Of a DNA stretch of 63,128 nt, positions 1-8,364 are shown piece after piece. Origin of the DNA: Cerasicoccus arenae (GTDB taxonomy: Bacteria > Verrucomicrobiota > Verrucomicrobiia > Opitutales > Cerasicoccaceae); assembly GCF_014651635.1 (NCBI RefSeq), contig NZ_BMXG01000024.1, forward strand, positions 1 through 63,128, written 5' to 3'. Position numbers and translations under genes: made by a program. Under the pieces are notes generated by a model. The model made no database searches and had not been told where the DNA came from. It saw only the letters and a program-made list of their open reading frames with translations. Position 1 is the first letter of the stretch, and each line of letters opens with the position of its first letter.

Positions 1-58
1 CCCCAATGGTGATGGAGGCGGCGTTAGTCTTGCGGTGCTTAGTCGGTGTTTTGCTCAT
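1..58 (-). CDS. N-terminal fragment of a gene cut by the window edge, possibly ispG
   Basis: An ATG at 58 reads leftward on the minus strand for 19 codons (MSKTPTKHRKTNAASITIG) and runs off the window. It lies 113 bases downstream of dxr in the same direction. The short run of basic residues followed by a hydrophobic stretch ending in IG resembles the start of IspG/GcpE proteins, where a basic segment precedes a V-x-V-G-x-V-x-IG-type stretch. IspG acts in the same MEP isoprenoid pathway as Dxr, so the context fits. With only 19 residues this is a suggestion; RseP, another common neighbour of dxr, does not normally start this way. Confidence 0.35.
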   Translation of the reverse strand, partial: MSKTPTKHRKTNAASITIG

Positions 59-171
59 CTTGAGAAGTATCAGTTCCGGGGAAACGCCTTCTCATTCCTA
101 CTGGTTGGGGTTATTTTTAATCCGTAATAAGCACGGCAAATAATATTATCAATCAGTGGCCGATCAGTGCA

Positions 172-1359
172 CTATTGAGTTAGGATCGGCGCGCCCGCTA
201 TTTGTTGGACGAAATCTGCGGCGCGGCGGCGCGCTTCGGCATCGGCGGCGAGGATTTCTTCCAGCCCTTGTGGATCGCAGGCGGGCACGGCGGCGAGGGT
301 TTGCTCAACGATGCGGGCAATGTCGCAGTAGCCGATGCGGTCGGAGAGAAAAGCGTCCACGGCGATTTCGTTGGATGCATTGAAAACGGCTGGCGCGACG
401 CCTTCGACGCCCATGGCGTTCATGGCCAAACGAAGGCAGGGGAAGAGCTCGTAATTGGGTGGGCGAAAATCGAGCTGGAGCATTTGAGTGAAGTCCAGCG
501 TGGGGTCCACGCCCTCAGCGCGCTCTGGGTAGAGTAGCACATGCTGAATCGCAAAAGTCATCGAGGGCGGCGAGAGCTGCGCGATCACGGAGCCGTCGAC
601 ATAATGCACCATCGAGTGGACGATGCTTTGTGGGTGGACGACGACCTGAATCTGGTCCGGGCCTTTGTCGAAAAGCCAGTGAGCTTCGATGACTTCCAGG
701 CCCTTGTTGGCCATGGTGGAGGAGTCAATTGTCACCTTCGGGCCCATGTCCCAATTTGGGTGCTTGAGCGCGTTGGCCTTCGTCACGTGCTTCATTTGCG
801 CGGCGGTGAAGTCGCGGAACGGCCCCCCGGAAGCGGTCAGGATGAGCTTGTGCACATCGATGTCGCGCTCGCCTTGCAGGCATTGGAAAATCGCGTTGTG
901 CTCGCTGTCCATTGGCAAGATTTGGCAGCCGTGCTTCTTGGCAGCGGCCATGACGACTTTGCCTGCCATGACGAGAATTTCCTTGCTCGCGAGGGCAATG
1001 TCTTTGCCGCATTCAATCGCCGCCAGTGTGGGCTGGAGCGAGAGCGTGCCGACGATCGCGGCCACAACGAGTTCGGCCTCGGGGAGGCAGGAAATTTCGG
1101 TCAGGCCTTCGAGGCCGCAGTAGAATGTTGTCCCTTCGGGGAAGGCTCCGCTGGCCCGTGCTTCGTTAAAGGCCGTCTCGTCAAAAATCGACACGTGGCG
1201 CACGTCAAATTCGTGGGCGATCTGGGCGAGTTCTCGCCAGCGCGTGCGCCCGGCGATGCCGACGATGTTCAGGCGATCAGGATGTTTGGCGACCACCCGA
1301 CGGGTGCTTTCGCCGATGGACCCCGTGGCCCCTAGGAGAACGATTTTCTTAGCAGACAT
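172..1359 (-). CDS. dxr: 1-deoxy-D-xylulose 5-phosphate reductoisomerase
   Basis: This 395-residue protein is DXP reductoisomerase (IspC), which converts DXP to 2-C-methyl-D-erythritol 4-phosphate with NADPH in the MEP isoprenoid pathway. The N-terminus carries the nucleotide-binding loop GATGSIGEST at residues 10-19. The metal and substrate region shows PMDSEHNAIFQC, LTASGGPFRD and a TIDSSTMANKGLEVIEAHWLF-like segment typical of the family. Length is normal (about 390-400). It is the third gene of a minus-strand run uppS-cdsA-dxr, 70 bases downstream of cdsA, a common bacterial arrangement. Antisense frames across this gene are shadows. Confidence 0.97.
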   Translation of the reverse strand: MSAKKIVLLGATGSIGESTRRVVAKHPDRLNIVGIAGRTRWRELAQIAHEFDVRHVSIFDETAFNEARASGAFPEGTTFYCGLEGLTEISCLPEAELVVAAIVGTLSLQPTLAAIECGKDIALASKEILVMAGKVVMAAAKKHGCQILPMDSEHNAIFQCLQGERDIDVHKLILTASGGPFRDFTAAQMKHVTKANALKHPNWDMGPKVTIDSSTMANKGLEVIEAHWLFDKGPDQIQVVVHPQSIVHSMVHYVDGSVIAQLSPPSMTFAIQHVLLYPERAEGVDPTLDFTQMLQLDFRPPNYELFPCLRLAMNAMGVEGVAPAVFNASNEIAVDAFLSDRIGYCDIARIVEQTLAAVPACDPQGLEEILAADAEARRRAADFVQQIAGAPILTQ

Positions 1360-1429
1360 TGGCAGTGATAGATTCAGTAGTCAGAAGCGTCGGAGCAACG
1401 ATTTTTCTTTAGTCTTAATGCCTTAAATC

Positions 1430-2227
1430 TCAAAAGACATATTGGAAAAGTATGAGCGCGATCGGGCCGGTAAGCACGAGGCTGTCAATCAAGTCAAAGG
1501 CACCGCCGATGCCGGGAATGATGGAGCCAGAGTCCTTGACGCCGGCCCAGCGCTTAAGCTGGGATTCCAGCAGATCGCTGACGATAGCCACGCAGCCAAT
1601 GACGCCGCCGACAATCGCGGTTTTAAAGATCGGCATCGGGATTGGGCAAACTTTCTGGAAGATCACGGCCAGGATTACGCCGACCAAGGCTGAGGCCAAA
1701 ACGCCGCCCGCCGCGCCTTCGATTGTCTTACCGGGGCTAATCGACGGAGCGAGCTTGGTCTTACCAAACTTTTTGCCAACCAGCAGGCCGCCTACGTCGG
1801 AGAATTTTGCCACGGCAATGACCCAGATCGGCAGAAAAATGGAGCCCCATTCGGCCAGCATGAGGCCGTAGAATTGAAGCAGGAACGGCAGGTAAACCAG
1901 GCCAAACATCGTTGGCATGAAGCACTCGCCGATTTTAGGTTTTTGCAGGAGTGTGAGCGACAGGATGATCAAGGCGATCGCCGGGACCTCCATGGCACCC
2001 GAGACTGGCAGGAAGTAGCTGCCCATCATCACGCCAGCGCCCAGAACAACGCCCAGAATCTTCATTGGCCGAGCCTTGCCGCCTGCTTCGAGCATCGCGT
2101 AAAGCTCGAGTTGCGCGAGGATGGTGATCGCCGTCAGCAGAACAACTCCGCCGAAGTTTTTAAAAATCAGAATGACGGCGATGATGGCCCCCCATAGGCC
2201 CACCGTGCTGAGTATACGCGCCTTCAC
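1430..2227 (-). CDS. cdsA: Phosphatidate cytidylyltransferase (CDP-diacylglycerol synthase)
   Basis: CdsA makes CDP-diacylglycerol from phosphatidic acid and CTP at the inner membrane, the branch point to bacterial phospholipids. The 265-residue sequence is strongly hydrophobic with about seven or eight membrane segments. It carries the ISPGKTIEGAAGG-type segment and, near the C-terminus, the family signature SQLKRWAGVKDSGSIIPG followed by GG and a D-x-x-D pair (DLID where DRFD is commoner). Its ATG overlaps the uppS stop by four bases, indicating translational coupling. Length is normal. Confidence 0.95.
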   Translation of the reverse strand: MKARILSTVGLWGAIIAVILIFKNFGGVVLLTAITILAQLELYAMLEAGGKARPMKILGVVLGAGVMMGSYFLPVSGAMEVPAIALIILSLTLLQKPKIGECFMPTMFGLVYLPFLLQFYGLMLAEWGSIFLPIWVIAVAKFSDVGGLLVGKKFGKTKLAPSISPGKTIEGAAGGVLASALVGVILAVIFQKVCPIPMPIFKTAIVGGVIGCVAIVSDLLESQLKRWAGVKDSGSIIPGIGGAFDLIDSLVLTGPIALILFQYVF

Positions 2228-3021
2228 GAGTTCGCGATTGCGTGGTCCGTGGGATGCTGAACCTGCTCGCCGGTTTTACCGAAGCGACGCTCGCGTTGCT
2301 GATAGGACTCAATGGCTTTGAGGAAGTGTTCCCGGCCAAATTCCGGCCAGAACACCGGGCTGAAAAAGAGTTCAGAATATGCACATTGCATAAGCAAAAA
2401 ATTGGAAATGCGACTTTCGCCTGACGTGCGGATGAGCAGGTCCGGATCGGGCACGCCACGGGTGTAGAGATAGTTTTCGAAATGCGGCCAGTCGAGGTTG
2501 CGGGGGTCTTCCTTGCCCTCACGAACGGCTTCAGCGTAGGCGCGGACGGCGTCCAGAACTTCCGTGCGTGAGCCGTAGTTGAGGGCAACGTTGAGCTGGC
2601 GCTCGGTAAAGTGGGCGGTCTGCTCCAGCGCTTTGTGCAGCGGTTTTTGGACGCGGTCGGGAAGTTCTTCGGGGCGCCCAATAACATTGAGCCGGACCTC
2701 GTTTTTGATCAGATCCTTGATGTTGCGCTTCAGGAACAGCTCCAGCAGGTCCATCAGTGAGGCAATTTCATCGGGTGGACGTTGCCAGTTTTCCACCGAA
2801 AAGGCGAACAGAGTAAGGTGTTCCAGCTCGATTTCCCGGGCGACTTGGATGATCTGGCGCACATTTTCCACGCCGCGACGGTGGCCCTCAATACGGGGTA
2901 AGCCACGTTGGCGCGCCCAACGACCATTGCCATCCATGATAATGGCGACATGGCGGAGGCGATTATGACCCTTTGGAGACATGGCGTTTAAGTAAGAAAT
3001 CTGCGCGGCTGGTTCCGTCAA
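2224..3021 (-). CDS. uppS: Isoprenyl (undecaprenyl) diphosphate synthase
   Basis: UppS condenses isopentenyl diphosphate onto farnesyl diphosphate to give the C55 lipid carrier used for peptidoglycan and other envelope polymers. The diagnostic cis-prenyltransferase motif HVAIIMDGNGRWA is at residues 24-36, with the catalytic Asp at 30. FAFSVENWQRP, the GSRTEVLDAVR region and a PDLLIRTSGESRISNFLLMQ-like segment follow. The 265-residue length is slightly over the usual 240-255 because of an N-terminal extension; an internal Met at residue 14 (MSPKGHNRLRHVA) is an alternative start. Coupled to cdsA by a 4-base overlap. Confidence 0.96.
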   Translation of the reverse strand: MTEPAAQISYLNAMSPKGHNRLRHVAIIMDGNGRWARQRGLPRIEGHRRGVENVRQIIQVAREIELEHLTLFAFSVENWQRPPDEIASLMDLLELFLKRNIKDLIKNEVRLNVIGRPEELPDRVQKPLHKALEQTAHFTERQLNVALNYGSRTEVLDAVRAYAEAVREGKEDPRNLDWPHFENYLYTRGVPDPDLLIRTSGESRISNFLLMQCAYSELFFSPVFWPEFGREHFLKAIESYQQRERRFGKTGEQVQHPTDHAIANS

Positions 3022-3188
3022 ACCACCCTTTTACTGAATATTCCACCCTGTCTAATTGGTAGGATAAATGCAACATGAAATACGGAGAGCTGCCCCATAA
3101 CGTTCATTGATCTCGGAGGTCCTATGTGCCTAGCCATTTCGGCCATATGAGGCGGGATCGGCTATGTGGGGTAGACTTTAAGGAGGTA

Positions 3189-3797
3189 TCATCCCTTCTG
3201 TAGAACGAGTCGTGCCCACTTCACCTTTGCCTTACTTACCAGGAGGCTAGGCTGATTTTCGATACGAAAAATGCAGGATAATCCAGCCGCTTCAGCGTGT
3301 TTAAGGGTACGCTGGACGTCGGTAGGCATAATATATTCGCCCAAACCGGCTGGGCCATTTCGGAGCGAAAGTCCGCATTTTCCGTTTGGTTTTAGCAGTG
3401 AGGCAAGTCGCTTGATTGCGTTGTGTTGGGCTTGCGGGTCGAGGTGATGCCAGACCCCATCGGCGAGGATGAAATCCAGCGTCGCTTCCAAGCCATTTAA
3501 GCGATTCAACTCGGGCAGGGAGTCTTTGATCCATTCAATTTCCAGCTTCGCATAGTGGTTTTGCGCCGCCGTTAGAAACGCGGGCATCGGCTCCACTGCG
3601 ACGACTGAGTGGCCCATTTGGGTGAGTGCGGCTGCGTTTTGCCCAACGCCGCAACCGACATCCAGCATACGGCTTGGGGCGGCGGGGAGGTGCGGTAGGA
3701 AATCTCGGCAAACTTCGTCGAAACAAAGCGTTTGGCTGACTTCAATAAATCGTTCCACGGACTTTCCGTAGCCCGCAATGCCTGGTACTGCGTGCAT
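3189..3797 (-). CDS. Class I SAM-dependent methyltransferase
   Basis: A 202-residue protein with a Rossmann-type methyltransferase core. Motif I, DVGCGVGQNAAAL, sits at residues 46-58, followed by the acidic strand VVAVEPMPAFL that would hold the SAM ribose. ILADGVWHHLDPQAQ and LLKPNGKCGLSLRNG correspond to motifs IV and V. The substrate cannot be named. It starts 8 bases after the oppF-like gene on the same strand, so it is probably cotranscribed. A 167-base gap with no recognised feature separates it from uppS downstream. Confidence 0.85.
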   Translation of the reverse strand: MHAVPGIAGYGKSVERFIEVSQTLCFDEVCRDFLPHLPAAPSRMLDVGCGVGQNAAALTQMGHSVVAVEPMPAFLTAAQNHYAKLEIEWIKDSLPELNRLNGLEATLDFILADGVWHHLDPQAQHNAIKRLASLLKPNGKCGLSLRNGPAGLGEYIMPTDVQRTLKHAEAAGLSCIFRIENQPSLLVSKAKVKWARLVLQKG

Positions 3798-3805
3798 GGA
3801 GCACT

Positions 3806-4744
3806 CTATAAGCTCGGCACGGCGGCGAGGAGCTTTTTCGTGTAGGGGTCTTGAGGATTGGAGTAAATTTCTTCGGATGTGGCCTGCTCGACTAGCTTAC
3901 CTTGGTTCATCACGAGGACAAAGTCGCTAATGTGCTCCACGACGGCGAGGTCATGCGCAATAAACAGATACGTCAGCCCAAGTTCTTCCTGAAGGTCCTG
4001 GAGCAGATTGACGATTTGAGCCTGTACCGAGACGTCGAGTGCGCTGACGGGTTCGTCGCAGATGATAAACTCCGGCTCCACGGCGAGGGCGCGGGCGATG
4101 CCGATGCGCTGCCGTTGGCCGCCGGAAAACTCATGCGGATAGCGGCTGCGGCTGTCGGCGGGCAGGTTTACTTTGCCCAACAGATCAAGGATACGGGCGG
4201 ATTTTTTGGCCTTATCCCAGGCAGGAAAATGGATGTCCAGCGGCTCGGAGATAATTTGCTCAATGGTCATGCGTGGATTAAGCGAATTAAACGGGTCCTG
4301 AAAGACCATCTGGATTTTTTTGCGGTAGGGAAAGAATGCGGGGCGGGTCATCGCGCCAATATCTTTCATGCCTGGAGGGGCTGAGCTGGAGGCATCTCCG
4401 AGGGTGTTGTCGTAGTAAGTCTGCTTTGGCTCAGAAGGCGGCAAATCGCTCTCGGCGAGGGGGGGGGAGTCTGCGTAGAAAATCTGCCCGCTGGTCATTG
4501 GGGCGAGCTTGATGATGCTGCGCCCGATGGTGGTCTTGCCGCTGCCTGATTCACCTACGAGGCCTACTGTGGTGCCCTTGGGCACTGCGAATGAGACGCC
4601 GTCAACTGCCTTCACTTGGTCGACCACACGCCGCATCAGCCCACCGTGAATGGGGTAATATACCTTGAGGTCGCGGACCTCAAGGAGGGGGGGGGGCTGT
4701 TCGACGGATTCAGGCATGGTTTTTAAAAAGCTTGGCTTATCCAA
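3806..4744 (-). CDS. Oligopeptide/dipeptide ABC transporter ATP-binding protein (OppF/DppF type)
   Basis: This 312-residue protein is the second of a paired set of peptide-importer ATPases. Walker A GESGSGKTT starts at residue 64, the Q-loop reads MVFQDPFNSLNPR near 147-158, the signature is SGGQRQRIGIARAL, and Walker B is IICDEPVSALD. The C-terminal NPQDPYTKKLLAAVPSL is the family tail. Between the first strand motif (SGQIFY) and the Q-loop there are about 57 residues, some 35 more than usual, rich in Pro/Ser and partly encoded by a run of nine G (4459-4467). A 10-G run (4687-4696) encodes the PPP near residue 18. It overlaps the oppD-like gene by 8 bases. No permease or binding-protein genes are adjacent. 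Met10 is an alternative start. Confidence 0.93.
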   Translation of the reverse strand: MDKPSFLKTMPESVEQPPPLLEVRDLKVYYPIHGGLMRRVVDQVKAVDGVSFAVPKGTTVGLVGESGSGKTTIGRSIIKLAPMTSGQIFYADSPPLAESDLPPSEPKQTYYDNTLGDASSSAPPGMKDIGAMTRPAFFPYRKKIQMVFQDPFNSLNPRMTIEQIISEPLDIHFPAWDKAKKSARILDLLGKVNLPADSRSRYPHEFSGGQRQRIGIARALAVEPEFIICDEPVSALDVSVQAQIVNLLQDLQEELGLTYLFIAHDLAVVEHISDFVLVMNQGKLVEQATSEEIYSNPQDPYTKKLLAAVPSL

Positions 4745-5570
4745 CCAGTGATTCGTGGTCGATGGTGGTCAGGCGATGCTGTTTAGCACCGAGGCGGGGG
4801 ATGCAGGCGATGAGCGCCTTGGTGTATGGATGCTGTGGGTTGCCGAGGACTTCTTCCGTCGGGCCGCTTTCCACGATCTGACCACGGAACATGACGAGCA
4901 CTTCGTCGGCGAAGTCCTTGATAATGCCGAAGTTATGCGTGATCAGAATAATCGACATCGTGTGCTTCTGGCGCAATTCCTTGAGCAACTCCATGATTTG
5001 TGCCTGGATGGTGACATCGAGCGCGGTTGTGGGCTCATCGGCAACGAGTATTTTGGGCTCGCAGGCGAGGGCCATGGCGATCATGACACGCTGCTGCATG
5101 CCGCCGGACATCTCGTGCGGGTAGGCCTTGTAACGCTTTTCCGGGTCGCGGATACCCACTTGGCGGAGGGCGTTGACCACGCGACCGGGCACGTCTCGCT
5201 CTTCAGGCACGTGGAGCTTGATCGCCTCGGCGATCTGGTAGCCAACGGTGAAGACCGGGTTGAGCGAGGTCGAGGGCTCTTGGAAAATGTAGGCAATCTC
5301 CTTACCACGGATCGAGCGCAGGTCTCGCTTGGGCATCTTGAGCACGTCTTGGCCGCGGAGGAAAATTTCGCCGGAAATCTGGCAGGTGGGTGGCTCGGGC
5401 AGCAGGCGCGTCAGCGACATTGCGGTGACGGACTTGCCGCTACCGCTTTCGCCAACCACGGCCAGCGTCTTACCTTCGTCCAGATGAAAACTGATGCCCT
5501 TGACGGCCTCGGTTACGCGGTCACGGCCTTGGAAATTGATCTTTAAATCTTTGACGTCGAGAAGCGGCAT
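4737..5570 (-). CDS. Oligopeptide/dipeptide ABC transporter ATP-binding protein (OppD/DppD type)
   Basis: A 277-residue ATPase starting [10 protein letters not shown], which matches the family N-terminus. An upstream in-frame extension of 70 codons has no ATPase character and would overlap the divergent gene at 5659, so the ATG at 5570 is preferred. Walker A GESGSGKS is at residues 40-47, the signature [15 protein letters not shown], and Walker [13 protein letters not shown]. The C-terminal region [18 protein letters not shown] is the peptide-transporter extension. With the downstream OppF-like partner it would form the ATPase heterodimer of a peptide importer whose membrane and binding subunits lie elsewhere. 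Confidence 0.93.
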   Translation of the reverse strand: MPLLDVKDLKINFQGRDRVTEAVKGISFHLDEGKTLAVVGESGSGKSVTAMSLTRLLPEPPTCQISGEIFLRGQDVLKMPKRDLRSIRGKEIAYIFQEPSTSLNPVFTVGYQIAEAIKLHVPEERDVPGRVVNALRQVGIRDPEKRYKAYPHEMSGGMQQRVMIAMALACEPKILVADEPTTALDVTIQAQIMELLKELRQKHTMSIILITHNFGIIKDFADEVLVMFRGQIVESGPTEEVLGNPQHPYTKALIACIPRLGAKQHRLTTIDHESLVG

Positions 5571-5658
5571 TACGGGCGGGCTGGTTTTGCGGGCATCATA
5601 TCGCCCTAAATTGCGAAAAATCGGCAATGATGCAAGCGGGATTGCGAAGTGAGTTTTA

Positions 5659-6366
5659 ATGTGCAGCGTTTGCCGGATTGTGAGAACCCATCCAATCCAA
5701 TGGCGCGCCGCCATCAATGAAGGCATTGCTGCCGCCAAGGCCAACCTGATACCGGGTGCGCTCCTGATCTTCTGTGGCATATTGCTGGTCGTGGGCTACT
5801 ATCAGGTTGAAGCGGTGCGCAATACATTGGACTGGGTGGGTGAGTTGCAGAAGCGTTTTGGCCCGGCATTCGCGATTCCATCCACGGCTTTTTTCGGCGG
5901 CGTCCTGCCGTTGGTTTTTCGGCGGGTTTTCTTGAAAGAGAGCAGCCGATGGCAGGATTACCTGTTTCAATCGCTTTTTTGGGGTGAGAAAGGTCTGGAA
6001 GTCTACTTCTTCTATAAGATGCAGGCTGCGCTGTTTGGCCACTCCGCAACCTGGCAGAGTATTTTGCCCAAGGTTTTAGTGGACCAGCTTATCTATGTGC
6101 CGCTGGTCGCGGTGCCCAGCATGGTCCTCGGCTACCTTTGGAAGGCGTGCGGCTACAGCATAGCCGATACGCGTGCTGCTCTGCTCCGGCGGAGCTACTG
6201 GGAGCGCAGCATCCCCGTCATGATTTCCAACTGGGGCGTCTGGACCCCCGCCGTCATCATTATCTATACCTTCCCGCTGGCCCTCCAACTGCCGTTGGAA
6301 AACCTGATCCTCACCATCTGGGTGATGCTCGTGATCCTGCTCACGCGTGAGCGCAGGGCTGCATGA
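5659..6366 (+). CDS. Integral membrane protein, Mpv17/PMP22-like
   Basis: A 235-residue protein with about four to five hydrophobic helices. The second half resembles the Mpv17/PMP22 family: a DQ-x-x-x-x-P segment (VDQLIYVPLVAVPSM), then YWERSIPVMISNWGVWTPAV, where the family has a W-x-x-WP-x-x-Q-x-x-NF-like segment. Mpv17 proteins form inner-membrane channels in mitochondria, and bacterial relatives have no assigned role. The call rests on this spacing rather than a full signature. It is divergent from the oppD-like gene and followed after 114 bases by an MscS channel gene on the same strand. Confidence 0.5.
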   Translation: MCSVCRIVRTHPIQWRAAINEGIAAAKANLIPGALLIFCGILLVVGYYQVEAVRNTLDWVGELQKRFGPAFAIPSTAFFGGVLPLVFRRVFLKESSRWQDYLFQSLFWGEKGLEVYFFYKMQAALFGHSATWQSILPKVLVDQLIYVPLVAVPSMVLGYLWKACGYSIADTRAALLRRSYWERSIPVMISNWGVWTPAVIIIYTFPLALQLPLENLILTIWVMLVILLTRERRAA

Positions 6367-6480
6367 TGGCGTTCAATCTGCTTTGCTGCGATCAATCACA
6401 GGTTTCATAAACTTCTAGGGTTTTAGCTTCACTTGTCTGATGTGGACATTACTATCGCTTCTGAATTAAATAAGTTGCCC

Positions 6481-8304
6481 ATGCGCTCTATTATTAAATA
6501 TCTTATTCTACTGCTGTGCTTCGGGCCGATGAGCGCGTTTTCTCAGAATCTTTCTAAGGAAAATATTAGCACTGGCCGCGGCGATTTGTTGCAGAGCGCT
6601 CACTCCCATGCGCCAATTTATGTGCCAGAGTGTAGCAGCCCGCAGGCCACCATAAAAAGCTTTAATGAGTTAGCCAAGGCCGTGGGAGATGTCTTCAAGG
6701 GTGGTGATTATTATGGCGATGTCGATTGGACTCAGGAGCAGCAGTTGATCGCGCTTTATGGCAAAATGGATTATTTGATGAATACTGATTCGCTGGCAGA
6801 AGACGACCGCTACGCACAGATAAACATCATCATCTCTCAGCTCGTTGAAATCCTGGACCGGATCGAAACGCCTGAAATAGAGAGCATTCCGAGTGCTCAT
6901 GAGCTCCCGGAAGGTGTGGAGTATTGGCAGTTGCCGCGAACGGAAATTTCCTTGGAGCAATTACAGGAGGGGCCTCGTAAAGGTGATTGGGTCTTTTCGA
7001 AGCATACCATGCATCAAATGGATGACCTCTACGCACGGGTCGAAACCTTGCCGTATCGCACGGATGCCATCGTCGGCGACATCAACGTGGATGGAGGGCT
7101 GCTCGACAACTATATCGCCTTCACCGGCCCGTTGATTCCCGTTGATTTTACAAAAAAAATCCCGCGCGTTCTGCGGGTGAAGCTCTTTGGAGATCCCATT
7201 TGGAAGTACCTAGCGACTTTAATTACGCTTATGTTTCTCGGTGCCATTTACTGGCTCGTCCGATTCTTGACTCGTTTTCGGCAAGATAAATACGATAGCC
7301 CGAATCATATCGGTATGCAGTTTCGCCGCTTGACGCTGCCATTGTTCATGATGCTGCTGCTGCCGCTAACGATCAACCTGATCACGGTGGACATTCGGTT
7401 GCGTATCTTGCCCTTGGCGATCACTGACGACATCCTGTGGCTGGCATTTTATTTTACCGCGTTTTGGCTGAGCGTTTGCGTGGCCAACGTCATTTCGGCC
7501 ATTATTATCGCGTCGCCCAAAATTAGCCCGTTTGGGTTGGACGCGAGTCTGGTGCGGCTGAGTTGCCGACTCGTGGCCTACCTCGTTGGCGTTTGGATTT
7601 TGGTCGAGGGGATGCAGCGTCTCGGGCTCTCGCTGGTACCGCTTATTGCGGGGGTTAGTGTGGGTGGCTTGGCCTTTGCATTAGCAGCCCGACCTACTTT
7701 GGGGAACATTCTTGGTGGCGTGCTGATTTTTGCGGATCGCCCCTTTAAGGTTGGGGAGCGCGTTGTCATCAACAAGCATGATGGCGTGGTCGAAGAAATT
7801 GGCCTGAGATCAACACGTATCCGCACGCTGGACGGGCATTTGCTAACCGTGCCCAATGAAGAGGTCAGCAGCAGCTACGTGGAAAATATCGGCCAGCGAC
7901 CACACGTGAAGCGACTGTTAAACGTAACGCTGACCTATGACACGTCTCCCGAAAAAATAAAGGAGGCGATGGACATCATCAAACAGCTTCTCTCGGAGGA
8001 CGAAGATGGCGGCAAAACCGCCGAGGACTTGGGACGCCCGAGCAATCGGCATGTAAACTCCGGCGATTTTCCGCCGCGTGTTTATTTCAACGATCTCAAT
8101 GCCGATTCGCTAAACATCATGGTCATCTACTGGTTCACTCCTGCTGATTACTTTGACTATCTCGCGCACGCTACTTGGTTCAACCTCGAGCTCATCGGGC
8201 GCTTTAACGCCGCAGGCATCGACTTCGCATTCCCCACCCAGACGATCGAATTGAAGCAAAACGAATCCGGGCCATCTACGCAGCCGAACACGTCAGACGC
8301 CTGA
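6481..8304 (+). CDS. MscS-family mechanosensitive ion channel with periplasmic N-terminal region
   Basis: The ATG at 6481 begins a clean signal peptide (MRSIIKYLILLLCFGPMSAFSQ); an upstream TTG at 6433 is less likely. About 190 periplasmic residues follow, then four or more membrane helices. The pore helix and beta domain are the MscS hallmark: AGVSVGGLAFALAARPTLGN, then FADRPFKVGERVVI, GVVEEIGLRSTRIRTLDG and LTVPNEEV. The C-terminal cytoplasmic domain is complete. At about 607 residues it is a medium-large member. Such channels release solutes on hypo-osmotic shock. A second, unrelated-length MscS gene lies at 41854-43119. Confidence 0.92.
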   Translation: MRSIIKYLILLLCFGPMSAFSQNLSKENISTGRGDLLQSAHSHAPIYVPECSSPQATIKSFNELAKAVGDVFKGGDYYGDVDWTQEQQLIALYGKMDYLMNTDSLAEDDRYAQINIIISQLVEILDRIETPEIESIPSAHELPEGVEYWQLPRTEISLEQLQEGPRKGDWVFSKHTMHQMDDLYARVETLPYRTDAIVGDINVDGGLLDNYIAFTGPLIPVDFTKKIPRVLRVKLFGDPIWKYLATLITLMFLGAIYWLVRFLTRFRQDKYDSPNHIGMQFRRLTLPLFMMLLLPLTINLITVDIRLRILPLAITDDILWLAFYFTAFWLSVCVANVISAIIIASPKISPFGLDASLVRLSCRLVAYLVGVWILVEGMQRLGLSLVPLIAGVSVGGLAFALAARPTLGNILGGVLIFADRPFKVGERVVINKHDGVVEEIGLRSTRIRTLDGHLLTVPNEEVSSSYVENIGQRPHVKRLLNVTLTYDTSPEKIKEAMDIIKQLLSEDEDGGKTAEDLGRPSNRHVNSGDFPPRVYFNDLNADSLNIMVIYWFTPADYFDYLAHATWFNLELIGRFNAAGIDFAFPTQTIELKQNESGPSTQPNTSDA

Positions 8305-8364
8305 CCAAGGCTTCGGGCAGATCGGCCAATGAGCGCGAAATGCGCTACATTTTGCAAGTGACTC

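Noticed and set aside
541-1335. 264-codon plus-strand frame over dxr
   Set aside because: dxr on the other strand has complete family motifs; this frame has none.
5571-5780. 70-codon N-terminal extension of the oppD-like gene
   Set aside because: It lacks ATPase character, overlaps the divergent gene start and is absent from the family.
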